In this document: positions 1 to 11,578 of the stretch, in pieces
How the letters are laid out: each line of letters begins with the position of its first letter
Numbering within the stretch: the first letter of the stretch is position 1
The notes under the pieces: generated by a model
Databases searched by the model: none
Seen by the model: the letters and a program-made list of their open reading frames with translations, nothing else
What the model was told of the DNA's origin: nothing
Program-made: the position numbers and the translations under genes
Origin: Beroe ovata
Taxonomy: Eukaryota > Ctenophora > Nuda > Beroida > Beroidae
Reading direction: 5' to 3'
Length of the DNA: 64,000 nt
NCBI GenBank assembly: GCA_946803715.1
Contig: CAMPET010000006.1
Coordinates: 667,390-731,389 of the forward strand

Positions 1-96
1 TGTGTGTGTCTGTGTGTCTGTGTGTGTGTCTGTGTGTGTCTGTGTGTGTCTGTGTGTCTGTGTCTGTGTTTGGGTGTGTTTGGGTGTGTCTGTGTT
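1..96. repeat. TG/TC-rich microsatellite
   Basis: Nearly pure TGTGTC / TGTG repeats at the window edge. It is probably intronic to the membrane-protein gene that follows, since an acceptor-like cag precedes the first open exon at 144. Confidence 0.9.
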
Positions 97-143
97 GTCA
101 TGATATATGTAGTAACATCATGATGTAACTCGGTATATTGCAG

Positions 144-1090
144 ACGGTGTAATGGAAAACACTGAAGAAGAGAAAGATTCTGGAGGTTTGCCAAATGTCA
201 CAATGGTTGGCATGATTGTAGCGATCGTTGTTAGTGCTATTATATGCTTCGCTATCGGACTTGGAGTACACAAGCTATACCGAAATCACCGTATGAAAAG
301 AGTGAGTGAGAACATTAATCGTATGTTTACTGATGTCACATCAAGCAAGATGTATAACACAATATGAACACTGTATCAGTGTATCACTGTATTCACGTTA
401 CCTGTCTCTGCAGCAATCTGAAGGCTCCCAAACTCCTGGCTGTAGAGGCCGGGGTGGACCGTGGACACCAGTCAACACTCTGCCATATCAGATGTGTAGG
501 CCTGAGGAGTGGCGTGACAGTGGTGTGTTCACCACACCCCACACCCTCCTACCACCTCCCCTCCCTTCAAGATCAGGTGCAGCCCATGTTTCTAAATCTA
601 CCCATGTTTCGACCTTTGGGTAATGAGTAGTTCTTGTTATTTGAAAGAGAGGATGATCTAAGTTGTCAACTGTAACACAATTTCAGAGCTTCTATCGGGT
701 GTTGACTTGGCTGGAACATTAGTGGAGGAAGAAGCCCCGCCCGCTTACGACGACGCACCGGGTGGCGTTCTCGCGTGCAGCGCCGCTCTCTCGCCACTCT
801 CGCCAACTGCCCGCTACACGCCCTCCCACTTCTCCGACCTATACTCGTCTCATTACACTCCCCTGAACGCTGACTACGCAGTGATCACAGCTCCCATTCC
901 GCCTAGACAATATAGCATGGACCTCAGGGCAGGGACTCATAATACCACAGACATTGTGTCGGCCACGCCAGCAGGAGCAGCTGCTGATCGAATCACGCCG
1001 GCTGACATGGCCCGGCCCCCACCAAGTGGGATCGTCCGTGCGGGGCCCTTCAGTCCTCCTACAATGTCAATTCACCAACATAACGTCTGA
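144..1090 (+). CDS. Single-pass membrane protein with proline-rich PPxY tail (3' part of gene)
   Basis: Not recognised as a named family. A cag acceptor at 141-143 opens an exon encoding an acidic linker, an N-x-T sequon, one hydrophobic helix of about 22 residues (MIVAIVVSAIICFAIGLGV) and a basic stop-transfer stretch (KLYRNHRMKR). A GTGAGT donor follows near 303. A middle exon probably starts at 414 after ctgcag and ends near 620. The last exon starts about 687 after tttcag and runs to the TGA at 1088-1090. It is rich in Ser and Pro and contains EEAPPAYDD, a PPxY motif of the type bound by WW domains (for example NEDD4-like ligases). The layout suggests a type I receptor with a short cytoplasmic tail. 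The phase of the middle exon does not fit cleanly, so the exon chain is uncertain. The 5' exons lie outside the window. Confidence 0.5.
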
Positions 1091-1099
1091 TCAAATTTA

Positions 1100-2775
1100 A
1101 ATCATGTATCGGAGAAACATGGTGTATTACGTTTATGATGAAGTTTCTAGTCATCTGATTATCAACATGATGAGTGTGATCAATGCGGTCATGTATGTGT
1201 GGATATACGGAATATGCAAAGGGCCATTTCGAGGTCATGACATATCATGGCTAATCCTTAAATCCTGTTATCTTTATAATTATTGCTTACTTTAATCTGT
1301 CGATGCCAATTTGCAATTTGTCATGCAGAAATGAAAGACACCTATCACTACTTGTAGTTATCAAGTTCTATTCGGTCAATGCCAATAGTAGCGCTAATTT
1401 TATCATTTTTACATTTTTTATTGCCCCCATCGGATATTCGTCATATCAAACTTGAAAACAAGGATTGATTTTTGAAAATTGATGTATATGATTAAATGAT
1501 ATTGAATATTTATATTCTATATCATACTTCATAGTCGAAGTCCGTCATATATGCTCGATGATCATCACTAAAATATGAAATAATTATCAAAGCTTGAATA
1601 TGATGAAATGATCAGATATTTACATTTTACTTTTTTGATCATCGCACATATTGCATTCAATATGATTCAGCTTTATTGAATTCAGATTGATTGATCGATC
1701 AATGATCATGATCAATGATCATTGATCATTGATCATTGATCGATCAATATAAGAATTTTATTTGGATTTTACTGTGATCTTTGTTGATCAACGATTGTAT
1801 AGGGCCGCGCGCCGGGTTTAGTTATTTCCATACGTCGTTGCGCGCCGCGCGCAATTGTAATCCGCGCCCGACGAATGACGATAAACGCCGCGACCGACCT
1901 GCACCAGCAAGGGTAGGGAAAAATTGCCGGATGTTATATGTCCATTGTTTCTTGCGCGCGCGCCGCACGCAAGCGACAGTGCGGACAAATAGCATCCGGC
2001 AAAAAATCCTTGGCATCAACGATACTAGCCCCGTCGAGAATTTTGCACGTGGCGCAAACTGATTGTTTCCTTCGCGGCTTGCAGTTGCTCTGCTTTGCGG
2101 CTTGCATCAGCGGTTTAGCATCGCTTGACAACTGTGATCTGAAATTGTGAAATAGTGCAGTGAGACCAGGCCTGAGACTGCTGATGCAGACCAAGATCGC
2201 AGAGCATAATAATTTAGCACTGAGATTCTTTATACAAAAGATGATAGAGAGGGCATTCAATCCAGAGGTTATAATAACTTATGAATAGTCAATCTCTGTT
2301 CGCCTCTATTTCCTTGTACAACCTTGTACAAGCATGCTTTGACACAATTATTAGAAGGATGCTTGTCTACTAACAATTTGCTGATGCAAATTGATCCACG
2401 GTTTTCCTCAGCAGTGTAGCATTACCAGACAATATAATGCCAATATATTGTAGGGACTTGTCACTTGGAAACGACCAATTGTAAGGGATCAATTGGTAAT
2501 CGCAAAATTGATTAAGCTGATTAAGCAGTAAATAATGTGGAATAATCCACAAATTTCCAAAAGCTTAGAAGTGTAGTACCAAAAGATGCAGGTATTCAAC
2601 TTCTGGCTGATTAGGATGATCTCTCAAGTATCATTTAAGTGTAAATGATCAGTTATTGTGAATTGTCCAGAAAATAGTTAATATTATTTCAATATAACTT
2701 ACTGACAAAAACTACAAATTTTCTTTTCTTTCAGTTAAGACTTTGGCAAAGCAGAAACAAGGTACTTAGCTGATT
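1100..2775. other. Intergenic DNA with GATC palindromes and a GC-rich repeat copy
   Basis: AT-rich 3' flank to about 1680, then a dense run of TGATCA/GATCGATC palindromes (1685-1750), then a GC-rich repeat (about 1800-2130) of the dispersed family also seen near 12000, 13600, 22400, 47500 and 56350. A polypyrimidine tract and cag at 2725-2734 look like a 5'UTR acceptor for TFIP11. No convincing gene. Confidence 0.6.
1800..2130. repeat. Copy of dispersed GC-rich repeat family
   Basis: Contains GCGCGCCGCGCGCAA, a CAGCAAGGGTAGGG block matching the interior of the small inverted-repeat element at 11804, and a GCTTGCATCAGCGG block that recurs near 22300 and 56370. It looks like a degenerate non-autonomous element. 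The short open frames in it have no coding character. Confidence 0.6.
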
Positions 2776-5181
2776 ATGGCTGATCAGATATCTGACAATT
2801 CTGAAGAAGAGTTTGGAGAAGATTACAATGAGGAGTTCAATGAGTCTGATCCTGAAGGTTCTACCCTTGAGGGCGTGACCCAAGCTGATTGGGATTTTGC
2901 CATGAATCCTTTATCAAACAAAGCCCCCCGTTTTACAAAAGATGATGCTATTTATGGGATGTGGAATGATAGTGATGGTGAGGGACATGTTGAGTATGAA
3001 GGGAGAGGGAGTAAAAAATCAGCCAAAGGAATATCTTTTGTTTCTAGTTCAGTAACTCTTGAAGATGAAAAGAAGGCAAGGAAGCCTCAAAGGACTCAGA
3101 GGTCGCATAATGATAGCCATGTGACAAAAGACTATGCTTCTTGGGAAAAATATACAACAGGTATTGGGAGTAAACTGATGGCCAAGATGGGTTATGAACC
3201 TGGCAAGGGTCTTGGTAAGTCAGGTGAAGGTCTTGTAGAGCCTATTATTGCTCAAATGAGGAAAGGAAAAAAGGCTGGTCTCAGTTATTATGGTGCTGAG
3301 AAGAAGACTGCACCTAGTAGAGTGCAAGAACGTAAATTGGCCAAAAATGTTCATCAAAATTATGGTGAAGATTCTGAGAATGAAGAAGATAAGTCTGGGG
3401 ACCCTCAATGGAAAAAGTCGTCTGAGAAAGTAAAGTATTCCTTTAAAACCGTTGACCAAGTTTTATCTGAGGGGTTATTTAAAGCTCAGAAGAAGACAAG
3501 CATAAACACAACAAAGGTTGTTGACATGACTGGTCCTCAGGTCAAGGAGTATGAAGGGTATTCCAAGATCCATTCTCAGCCAGCAAAACCTGATCAAAGC
3601 AAATTTTCTGCAAGTGTTGATCAGAAATCGGGATATTTGCCAGAGCTGGTGTATAATGTGAATGTATTGGTAGATATGACAGAGTCTGACTTGCTCTCGA
3701 ATCACCGGAAGCTACAATATGAGCGTGATACCATTGTAAACCTTAAGTATGATAAGGAGAAAAAAGAGAAGATATTAGACAAGCAGAAGACATCACTCAA
3801 ATCCCTAATTGATATAACTCATGTCATAACAGAGATTAAATGCAGGCTTAATCCCTCTTCAGGGGCTCCACTCTCATTACAGGACTGTGAAGATATTTTT
3901 CTGAAGATAAAAGAAAACAAGGAGGTTTATAAGAAATATTGCCTGAAAAACGTAGTGATACCATTGCTCTACCCACGGCTGAAAGCAATGATGAAACCGT
4001 GGCAGCCACCTGTTAATCCCGGCTTTGGGATTGATTATTTCTTGACTTGGAGAAAGCTTTTAGAAGAGGATCCAAATAAGGGTTGTCAGGAAGAGCTTGA
4101 TCCGTTTCATCACTTGTTGTGGACAGTATGGATGCCGTACATTCGTCAAGCTGTTATGGGTTGGAATGTCAGAGATTCAATGCAGCTCATAAAATTGATT
4201 GAAATATGGCTACCCATTTTACCATCTTGGATTGTTAACAATATTTTGTACACACTGCTCTTACCCAGATTACAATCAGAAGTAGAGTCTTGGAATCCCA
4301 CAACTGATACAGTTCCAATTCATTCGTGGTTGCAGCCCTGGCTCCCTGTGATGGGTGATTCATTATCGGGCATCTTCCCTACAATCCGTCAGAAACTAGG
4401 AAATGCGTTGACTGAGTGGCATCCCTCAGATCCATCTGCCAAGTTGATAATTCAGCCTTGGGTGGGAGTATGGTCTGTAGCATCAATGGACACTTTTCTC
4501 CTGAAGTGCATTGTCCCTAAGCTGAACCAAGCACTTTCAGAGCTTGTAATAAATCCTAATCATCAAGTTCTTGATCCATTTCACTGGGTACTGTCATGGT
4601 CAGACTTGATGTCGACTGTCCATCTGGCATCCATCTTCGACAAAAACTTCTTCCCTAAATTCTCAGCAATCCTCAGAACTTGGCTCTCTAGTAATCCTAA
4701 CTTCAATGAAGTCATCATGTGGTATCAAGGATGGAAAAGTCTGTTTCCACCTGCCATCCAAAACACCCCTGCAATACGATCCAACTTCCATCAGTGTTTG
4801 GACCTGATGAACAAAGCAGTGTCATCATCGACCAACATGCTGCACCCCGGAGCCAGAGAAACAGTTTTATACTTCACCACTGCTGAACGAAAAGGTGAGA
4901 GTGATGCCACTTTCAGACAGATGCCTCTGCCCAGCGTGCCACCTCCCCCTCCTCCCCCACCACAAGCGCAATTGACATTCAAAGATGTACTCGTGAGACA
5001 TGCCCAGGATCACAATATCATATTCGTACCCCTTCCGGGAAGATATCATGAGGGAAAATCTCTCTTCAAATTCGGGAACTGTACTCTTTTCTTGGATAAA
5101 AATGTGGCATTTGTTCAGACTCATCCTAATATTTTCAATCCCATGTCGCTATCAAAATTAATCGAAATTGCAAAATCATGA
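2776..5181 (+). CDS. TFIP11: Tuftelin-interacting protein 11 (G-patch splicing factor)
   Basis: TFIP11 (yeast Ntr1/Spp382 family) recruits and activates DHX15/Prp43 to disassemble the intron-lariat spliceosome in the nucleus. The 801-residue frame carries an acidic TFIP11 N-terminal region (GVTQADWDFAM, DDAIYGMW), a G-patch at about residues 129-173 (GIGSKLMAKMGYEPGKGLGK), a basic stretch, a coiled segment, and then the long helical GCFC-type region (about 390-680) with repeated W-containing helices such as LLPRLQSEVESWNP. A proline run (about 722-731) precedes the conserved C-terminal block. Length is close to human (837 aa). The whole CDS is one exon, unlike the flanking CUL1 gene. The start is the first Met after a probable 5'UTR acceptor at 2734 and matches the family N-terminus. 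Confidence 0.95.
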   Translation: MADQISDNSEEEFGEDYNEEFNESDPEGSTLEGVTQADWDFAMNPLSNKAPRFTKDDAIYGMWNDSDGEGHVEYEGRGSKKSAKGISFVSSSVTLEDEKKARKPQRTQRSHNDSHVTKDYASWEKYTTGIGSKLMAKMGYEPGKGLGKSGEGLVEPIIAQMRKGKKAGLSYYGAEKKTAPSRVQERKLAKNVHQNYGEDSENEEDKSGDPQWKKSSEKVKYSFKTVDQVLSEGLFKAQKKTSINTTKVVDMTGPQVKEYEGYSKIHSQPAKPDQSKFSASVDQKSGYLPELVYNVNVLVDMTESDLLSNHRKLQYERDTIVNLKYDKEKKEKILDKQKTSLKSLIDITHVITEIKCRLNPSSGAPLSLQDCEDIFLKIKENKEVYKKYCLKNVVIPLLYPRLKAMMKPWQPPVNPGFGIDYFLTWRKLLEEDPNKGCQEELDPFHHLLWTVWMPYIRQAVMGWNVRDSMQLIKLIEIWLPILPSWIVNNILYTLLLPRLQSEVESWNPTTDTVPIHSWLQPWLPVMGDSLSGIFPTIRQKLGNALTEWHPSDPSAKLIIQPWVGVWSVASMDTFLLKCIVPKLNQALSELVINPNHQVLDPFHWVLSWSDLMSTVHLASIFDKNFFPKFSAILRTWLSSNPNFNEVIMWYQGWKSLFPPAIQNTPAIRSNFHQCLDLMNKAVSSSTNMLHPGARETVLYFTTAERKGESDATFRQMPLPSVPPPPPPPPQAQLTFKDVLVRHAQDHNIIFVPLPGRYHEGKSLFKFGNCTLFLDKNVAFVQTHPNIFNPMSLSKLIEIAKS

Positions 5182-5398
5182 CACAGTTTGAATTACATTG
5201 TTTCGGATTCCATACTTTTAACCAATTTCTTAAAGCTGTTGAACAATTGATATAGCTTTTTGATGATTTCAGGGCCTCGCTCGTTTAAGAATTGCCGTTT
5301 TCATTGATTCAATGTAACCCAAATAATTAAATGATTAGTATCAATTATTTTGAATTATTAATCTAACTCCTTGTCGCCCTTCTTCTGAAGATACCGAC

Positions 5399-8300
5399 AT
5401 GACCTATCCTGATTCTTCATCCTCCAACCCACACGGGCAGAGACAAAGAGATCTGGATACTTTCTGGTCAGATTTGAGGAACGGCATTGATCAGGTAATG
5501 ATGAATCATGAAAGCAACGTTTGACACTGGATCAATGATCTGTGTGGTGGTGAGTACGCGTATACTGTATTTGACAAACTAACACTTGTTATTTGTCAGG
5601 TTTACAACAAGGAAAACATTAACCGACAGCGGTACATGCAGCTCTACTCCTGTGCTTATGACTACTGTGCCAATGTTAGTGGGGATCCCAATGCAAAAGC
5701 CAATGAACTCCCGAAGCCCACCAAGAAACCTATCAAATCTGCCAATGGAAAACAAGGTACAGGTTCCCTCTATCCACTCATTTGAAAATGATTGGACACA
5801 AATTTCAGTATGAGACTGTTTGTTCATTCAGGAGCGAGATTCATTGGTCACGAACTGTACAAAAAGATCAAAGACTACCTTGAAGCATATTTACAAGGAT
5901 GCAGAACCAAAATCGTACGTGTCTTCTACGTGACTTCATTAAGAATTTTCGATTAATTGCAGCTTTCTTTCCTTCCATTGAATAGCACATCACGAGATCC
6001 GAAAATCTACCAATAACACCTGAAACTTATGTATATATCTGATACCTTATCCTAGAATCTCATGTGTACACTCAGTTTTTCTTATAAGAAACTTATCAAA
6101 ATCCTAGGCTAGAGGTTTCTTATTTTTCCGCGATTTTGAGCCTACAAGTTTCTTAACAGTTTCTTATTTCTGTATCCTATAGCAATTTTCGAAACTTACT
6201 TGAGCCAACATAGTTGTACTAAATTTAGTAGTCTATACCATCGGTGTTCTCAAAATGCCGATCAGAAGTGGCAGATGTGTGGTATACGGATAAAAGTGAA
6301 GGGCGGGGTCTGGGGGCGCAGCCCCCAGGAGCCAGACGTTTTCTGTTGATAGAATTATCGTTGTACTAGGATTCTGTACACAAATTTGAGAATTTTAGGC
6401 TCAAAGTTTCTTAGTTTCTTGATTGTAGATCGGCGGAGTTTCTTAATTTTTCCAGGATCCTAGGCTAAGTTTCTTAAATTTTCAGAAATCCTAGGCTCAG
6501 TTTCTTATAGAGAGTTTCTTATAGAAAAAACTGAGTGAAGTTTTGCCAGGTGGAGAAGGATCTCCAAGACGAGCTTCTGTTGGAATTCTACACGAAACAG
6601 TGGTCAGATTTCCGGTTCAGTAGCAAAGTCCTTAACGGAATTTGTCAGTATTTAAATCGACATTGGGTCAAAAGGAAGAGAGAGGAAGGAAATAAGAAGA
6701 TTTTTGAAATTTGCGACGTAAGTTTCCATTAGGTATTTCATTTCTGTATTTTGTAATTACTTGAATAATAGTTGTTGAATGTTGATGATTCGTTATTTCG
6801 ATTTTTTTGACAATATTATTCTCAACCTGGTTTCCCGTTTCAGTTGGCTCTAGTACAATGGAAGGAGCATATGTTGGCACCTCTTTCCAATCAGGTAAGC
6901 AATAGCTCGCAACATGTATTTCAAATGAAATACACTGTTGTTATGTTTTAGTAGCGTATGTTCGATTTGTATTTGTGTGATGTACTCTCATTAACTGAAT
7001 GATCGGATCACTGTTTATTAGTCGCATAACTGATACTGATTGATTTTTGAATATGGTCTCTGCGACAAAGTAATGAAACTGAATTTTAATAACTGAATCT
7101 GGATTTTGTTGAATCGTTTTACATTATGATTTGTTACACTGTTTAGAAAAGTCAAGCTATGATCCCTAACATTCCATTTCAAGTTTCATTCTGGTTCAGA
7201 TGAACTCTAATAGAAGTCATGTATTATCAGAGTCACGTGAATTGAATAACTATTTTCTTTCTCGATGTTTGGGACACAAAACCATAAGTTAACTATACTA
7301 CTAGCAGACATTTGCCAAATTGTTGATCTGCTGCGCGCGGAAGAGATCAGTAGTGCGCGCGCGGATGCTGCGCGATACGCAAATTTAAACGATCGCAACG
7401 ACTCCTGGCCTGGACACTCGCAATTTCCGTAATACATAGCTGTCTATGTACATGAAGTACAGATTACGACACTCGGACACAAGAACTCTTGATACAGGTG
7501 ACAAGAGCAATCCTGAAACTGATAGAGAAAGAACGAAATGGCGAGGTTGTGAACACTGGCCTCATCAAGACTGCTATCGAGAGTTTCGTGCAGCTGGGAT
7601 TGAAGGGCAGTGCCCCGGAGCACAGACTTGTTGTCTACTCACAGAACTTTGAGCACCACTTCCTAGCGGAAACTAACAGCTACTACACTGCTGAGAGTAT
7701 GCTTTTCCTACAGGAGAATCCGGTACGTTGACCCGTACAGAGGCGAGATTTTTACATCCTACATTTTGACAAGACATTCATGGTACAGATCGATTTCATG
7801 ATCGGGACATTGTTCTCAGGTTCCTGAATACTTGAAAAAGGCAGAAAAACGTCTCCACGAAGAGCAGGAGAGGTGTGCAAAGTACCTTCATGAGAGCACG
7901 AAGTCTGAGTTGGAGCACAGATGTGTCCAGGTCCTCGTCGAGCATCATCTTCACATATTCTACTCAGAGTTCCAGAATTTACTGGATAACGATAAGAATG
8001 AGGGTGAGCGCCGGCACAAGCTTGTCTACCACTAAATGGGAGGTGGTAATGCACGATGTGACTCAATTTCTATGAAAATGTCCTCAGATATTGGTCGCCT
8101 GTACGAACTGGTTGTTCGACTTCCTGCTGGTTTGCAACACCTCAAACAGCTATTCGAGGACCATGTTCACAATGTCGGGTTGAAAGCGGTCCAGAGCTGC
8201 CAGGAATCGCGTGATAATGTGGTAAGTAGGGCACAACAAGGTTTGCAGCTATCGTTGTGCAGCTTGCTACAGCTGTGGTGGAAAACCTCGAATCAGTCTT

Positions 8301-10871
8301 GAGAATTACTCTCCCTCTTAACATCTATAACTATCTATCCCTTATAACAGGATCCGAAGACATTCGTGCAAGCTCTACTGGAAGTTTATAGGAAGTATCA
8401 GGATCTTGTCCACAACTACTTCCAGAAGAATCCCTTATTCGTACAGGCTCTCGATAAGGCTTGTACCGGTTTCATGAACAAGAACAGTGTCTCAGAATAC
8501 TCGAATAACACTGGAAAATCTCCTGAGCTCCTCGCTAAATACTGCAATTTACTCCTCAAAAAGAGGCAAGTTCCTCTTGATTCAACAAAATATCTCTTGA
8601 TTCAACATGATATCTGATATAACAAAAGCAGACTGACAGCACGCTGAAATTAAACTGACAGCATGCAGAAATCGGAACGACAACGAACTGACAACAAACT
8701 GACAGCATGCTGAAATCAGAATGACAACAAACTGACGGCATGCTGAAATGAATAAGACGACATACTGACAACAACCTGACAGCATGCTGGAATCATAATG
8801 ACAACAAACTGACACTTGACAGCATGCTGAAATCATAATGACAACAAACTGACAACATGTCCTCATTGCAGCTCTCGTATGAACCCTGAAGAGGAAGAAC
8901 TGGAAGGAGTTCTGAACAGCGTGATGCTGATTTTCAAGTACATCACAGAAAAAGATGTTTTCCAGAAGTTCTACAGGAATCTACTCGCGAGTCGACTCGT
9001 CAACGACACTTCTGTGTCACACGACCTTGAAGGGAGCATGATATCCAAATTGAAGGTACCAGAACAGTCTGAAATTGAGCGATTATTTGCTATTTTCTGG
9101 AAGAATTATGTCCAGTGACTTATCATACTCTCCCTGTTCAGCAAGAGTGTGGATTTGAGTACACAAGCAAACTCCAGAAGATGTATACTGACACTCACAC
9201 AAGTCGTGATTTAAACGACAGGTTCCAAGAATACTGTTCCGCTTCCTCCCCCAATGACAACAGTAAGTTCAAAGTTGCTACCAACAGTTGCTATGACAAC
9301 AAATTCTGAGTTTTTACTGAGCTGCGCAGTATTGAGACTGCTCTTATTCCATTCTGATGTGCTCCACCCCCGCTCAGTGCAAGGGTTCTCTGTGATGGTC
9401 CTGTCCGATGGTTCGTGGCCCTATTCTCGACCAACGTCAGATTTCAATATCGCTCCGGAACTGCGTAACATACACGAGCTGTTCTCACAGTTTTACGATA
9501 AACAGCACAGCGGCAGAAAACTCAGCTGGTTACATCATCAGAGTAAAGGTTTTCTCTCACTTTACCGCGCTCAAAACAACACTCCCCTCCGACGTCAGGA
9601 GCCCTCCGGCCTAGCCCCTAGCGTCTTTGATTGAAAATTCGATCGTCTTGACCGCCTCGCAATTTGGTCTGTTCTCTCATGTTGTAGAAACTCACTCACC
9701 ACTCATAATAATAGGTGAGGTCGAATGGTCGAGACCGAAGCCGAAGATCAACCACAGATTCCTGTGTTCTACATTTCAGCTGAGTATCCTCGTTCAGTTC
9801 AACCACTGCGACTCCCTCACTTTCTCGGAACTACAGAGTAACACTATGATCGATAAGGTGAGTTAAGTGATTGAGTAACAATATGATCGATAAGGTGAGT
9901 TAAGTGATTGGTGAAGACTAAAATAACATGATATACTTGAGTCTCTATTATATGTGATCTATAATATTCCCAGGACAAGTTAGACCAGTTGATAAAGCAG
10001 TTCATCTCCTTCAATGTCATGGTAAATTTCCTCAATTGTAGTAGACACATAGAACAATCAACTGCCTAATTGATCAATTAACTGTGAATTATCGGCCTCT
10101 TTCCTTCAGAAGTCTGACACGATAAAAGCCGACCAGGAAATACAGCCTTCTGATGATGTTCAGCTCAATGTTTCCTATTCAAAGTATGTGTCAGATAAAC
10201 CTAACCGAAGGTGATTATCGGTTATAAGCAGTTCAATCGGTTCAATTCTATATTTCCTCTTTCCAGTCGTAAGATAAGAGTGAATCTGGCAGTTCCGCTG
10301 AAGAGTGAATCGAAACAGGAAACCGAGCAAACGCACCAAAGTGTGAAGGATGACAGAATGCTTGTCATTCAGGTAACAGAAGAGGGAATAATCCCAATAA
10401 TCCAGCATGTATTCTCTCATTATACCAGCAGTTTCCTCTCGATTATCGATGTATGATACTCCTCTGTCATAATCATGATTAAACCACATTTCCCCCCTCC
10501 CCCAAAAAAATACGAGAAACTACAGGTCTCTCATTGCCATGTTACAGGCGTGTATCGTGCGAACCATGAAATCGCGGAAACAACTCAAACACTCACTTCT
10601 ATTGGCTGAGGTGATGCAGCAACTCGTCAATTTCCAACCTAGCGTTGCTGCCATTAAGGTAAACATCTTCTCAAGTATTCAACTTCAAGTATAATACCAA
10701 ATCTCAGCGGGAAGTATAGTGATGTTCTAGCTGATGCTTCACCTCATCATCTTATCATGAATATCTCTGTCACCACTTCACCCCATTCAGAAATGTATTG
10801 GTATCCTCATTGAGAAGGACTACATAGAGCGAATGGAGGGGGAGAATGACATGTACCAATATCGAGCTTGA
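5399..10871 (+). CDS. CUL1: Cullin-1, 18 coding exons
   Basis: Scaffold of SCF (SKP1-CUL1-F-box) ubiquitin ligases. Exons: 5399-5494, 5600-5756, 5832-5914, 6550-6717, 6844-6894, 7498-7722, 7820-8003, 8088-8221, 8351-8565, 8872-9055, 9142-9262, 9378-9548, 9715-9857, 9974-10021, 10110-10183, 10267-10372, 10548-10658, 10791-10871. They join in frame to 783 aa (human 776). The N-terminal repeats read [37 protein letters not shown] and [17 protein letters not shown]. The cullin-homology part reads [32 protein letters not shown] and [12 protein letters not shown]. The neddylation segment IVRTMKSRK keeps the lysine equivalent to human K720, followed by the winged-helix C-terminus [15 protein letters not shown]1 is preferred over other cullins by residue identity throughout. 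Intron 9 has a GC-AG border, and exon 13 ends in a duplicated donor. Confidence 0.95.
6070..6536. mobile_element. MITE-like element in CUL1 intron 3
   Basis: The ends are inverted repeats: ACTCAGTTTTTCTTATAAG at 6070 and its near-complement ending CTGAGT at 6536. The motifs AGTTTCTTA and CCTAGGCT recur inside on both strands, and a central GC hairpin (GGGGGCGCAGCCCCC) sits near 6313. There is no coding capacity and no clear target duplication. Its right end lies only 13 bp from the exon 4 start, so it contributes the DNA beside the acceptor. Confidence 0.65.
8566..8871 (+). other. GC-AG intron of CUL1 filled by an imperfect minisatellite
   Basis: The 5' border reads AAGAG|GCAAGT, a strong match to the minor GC-AG donor class, and no GT donor preserves the CUL1 frame. 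Splicing gives [15 protein letters not shown], matching the family. From about 8630 to 8865 the intron consists of imperfect 33-44 bp repeats of CTGACAGCATGCTGAAATCA plus AATGACAACAAA. Confidence 0.85.
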
Positions 10872-11578
10872 GGAACGCGCGCTGTACTCGGAGGATTTGC
10901 TGGCTGCGCGGCGTGACGCTCAGTTAGACAAAAACAGCGGCCCACACCACCTCTTCATCTCTCTCTCTCTCTCTTACAGTAGGTCTGAGACAAATGCGTT
11001 ATCAAGTGGAAACATGTATATTTGAGGCAACTTTTTACTAGATTTTTACTTTTCTACGAAACTAGAAGAAAGTTTCTGATCTTGACTTTGAGTCCGATGA
11101 ACCTTGTTGTATAGTATCCTTCGTGCGATAGAACCGAGTTGTGGTAGTTTTTGGTGTTGAAGGGATTTGTTTGAAAAGGGCTGTTCAGTGTTCAATGAAC
11201 GGTAATCACTATCACTTCATAAAAATTGAATTAGGAAATCTTTATATGCGACATATGAGAGTATGCATCAAAATCACTGCCCATGTATAGAGATTTTCTC
11301 AATCACGTATTACTGTATTAAAATTAGAATTAGATGAACGGTTTAATGTTTATGATCGGAAACGTCAAGTGTCAAGCTCCTCTAAGGGGTTTCCCGGTTG
11401 CCATCGCCATTCGCCGTGTTTAAATTTGAATCTGATCATGATGATGGCTGAAGACTTATCAAACGATTTGGTGACGCTAAGTCTAACGCAATAAAGCATG
11501 TTCGACTTCAACTCAAGGATTGAGGCGACTGTGTAACTAAGTTAATAATTGTTTGAAGTATTCCATCTGCATCATTCG

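Noticed and set aside
1781-2260. Overlapping short frames on both strands
   Set aside because: They arise from the GC-rich repeat; frames are open on several strands at once, as expected for such sequence.
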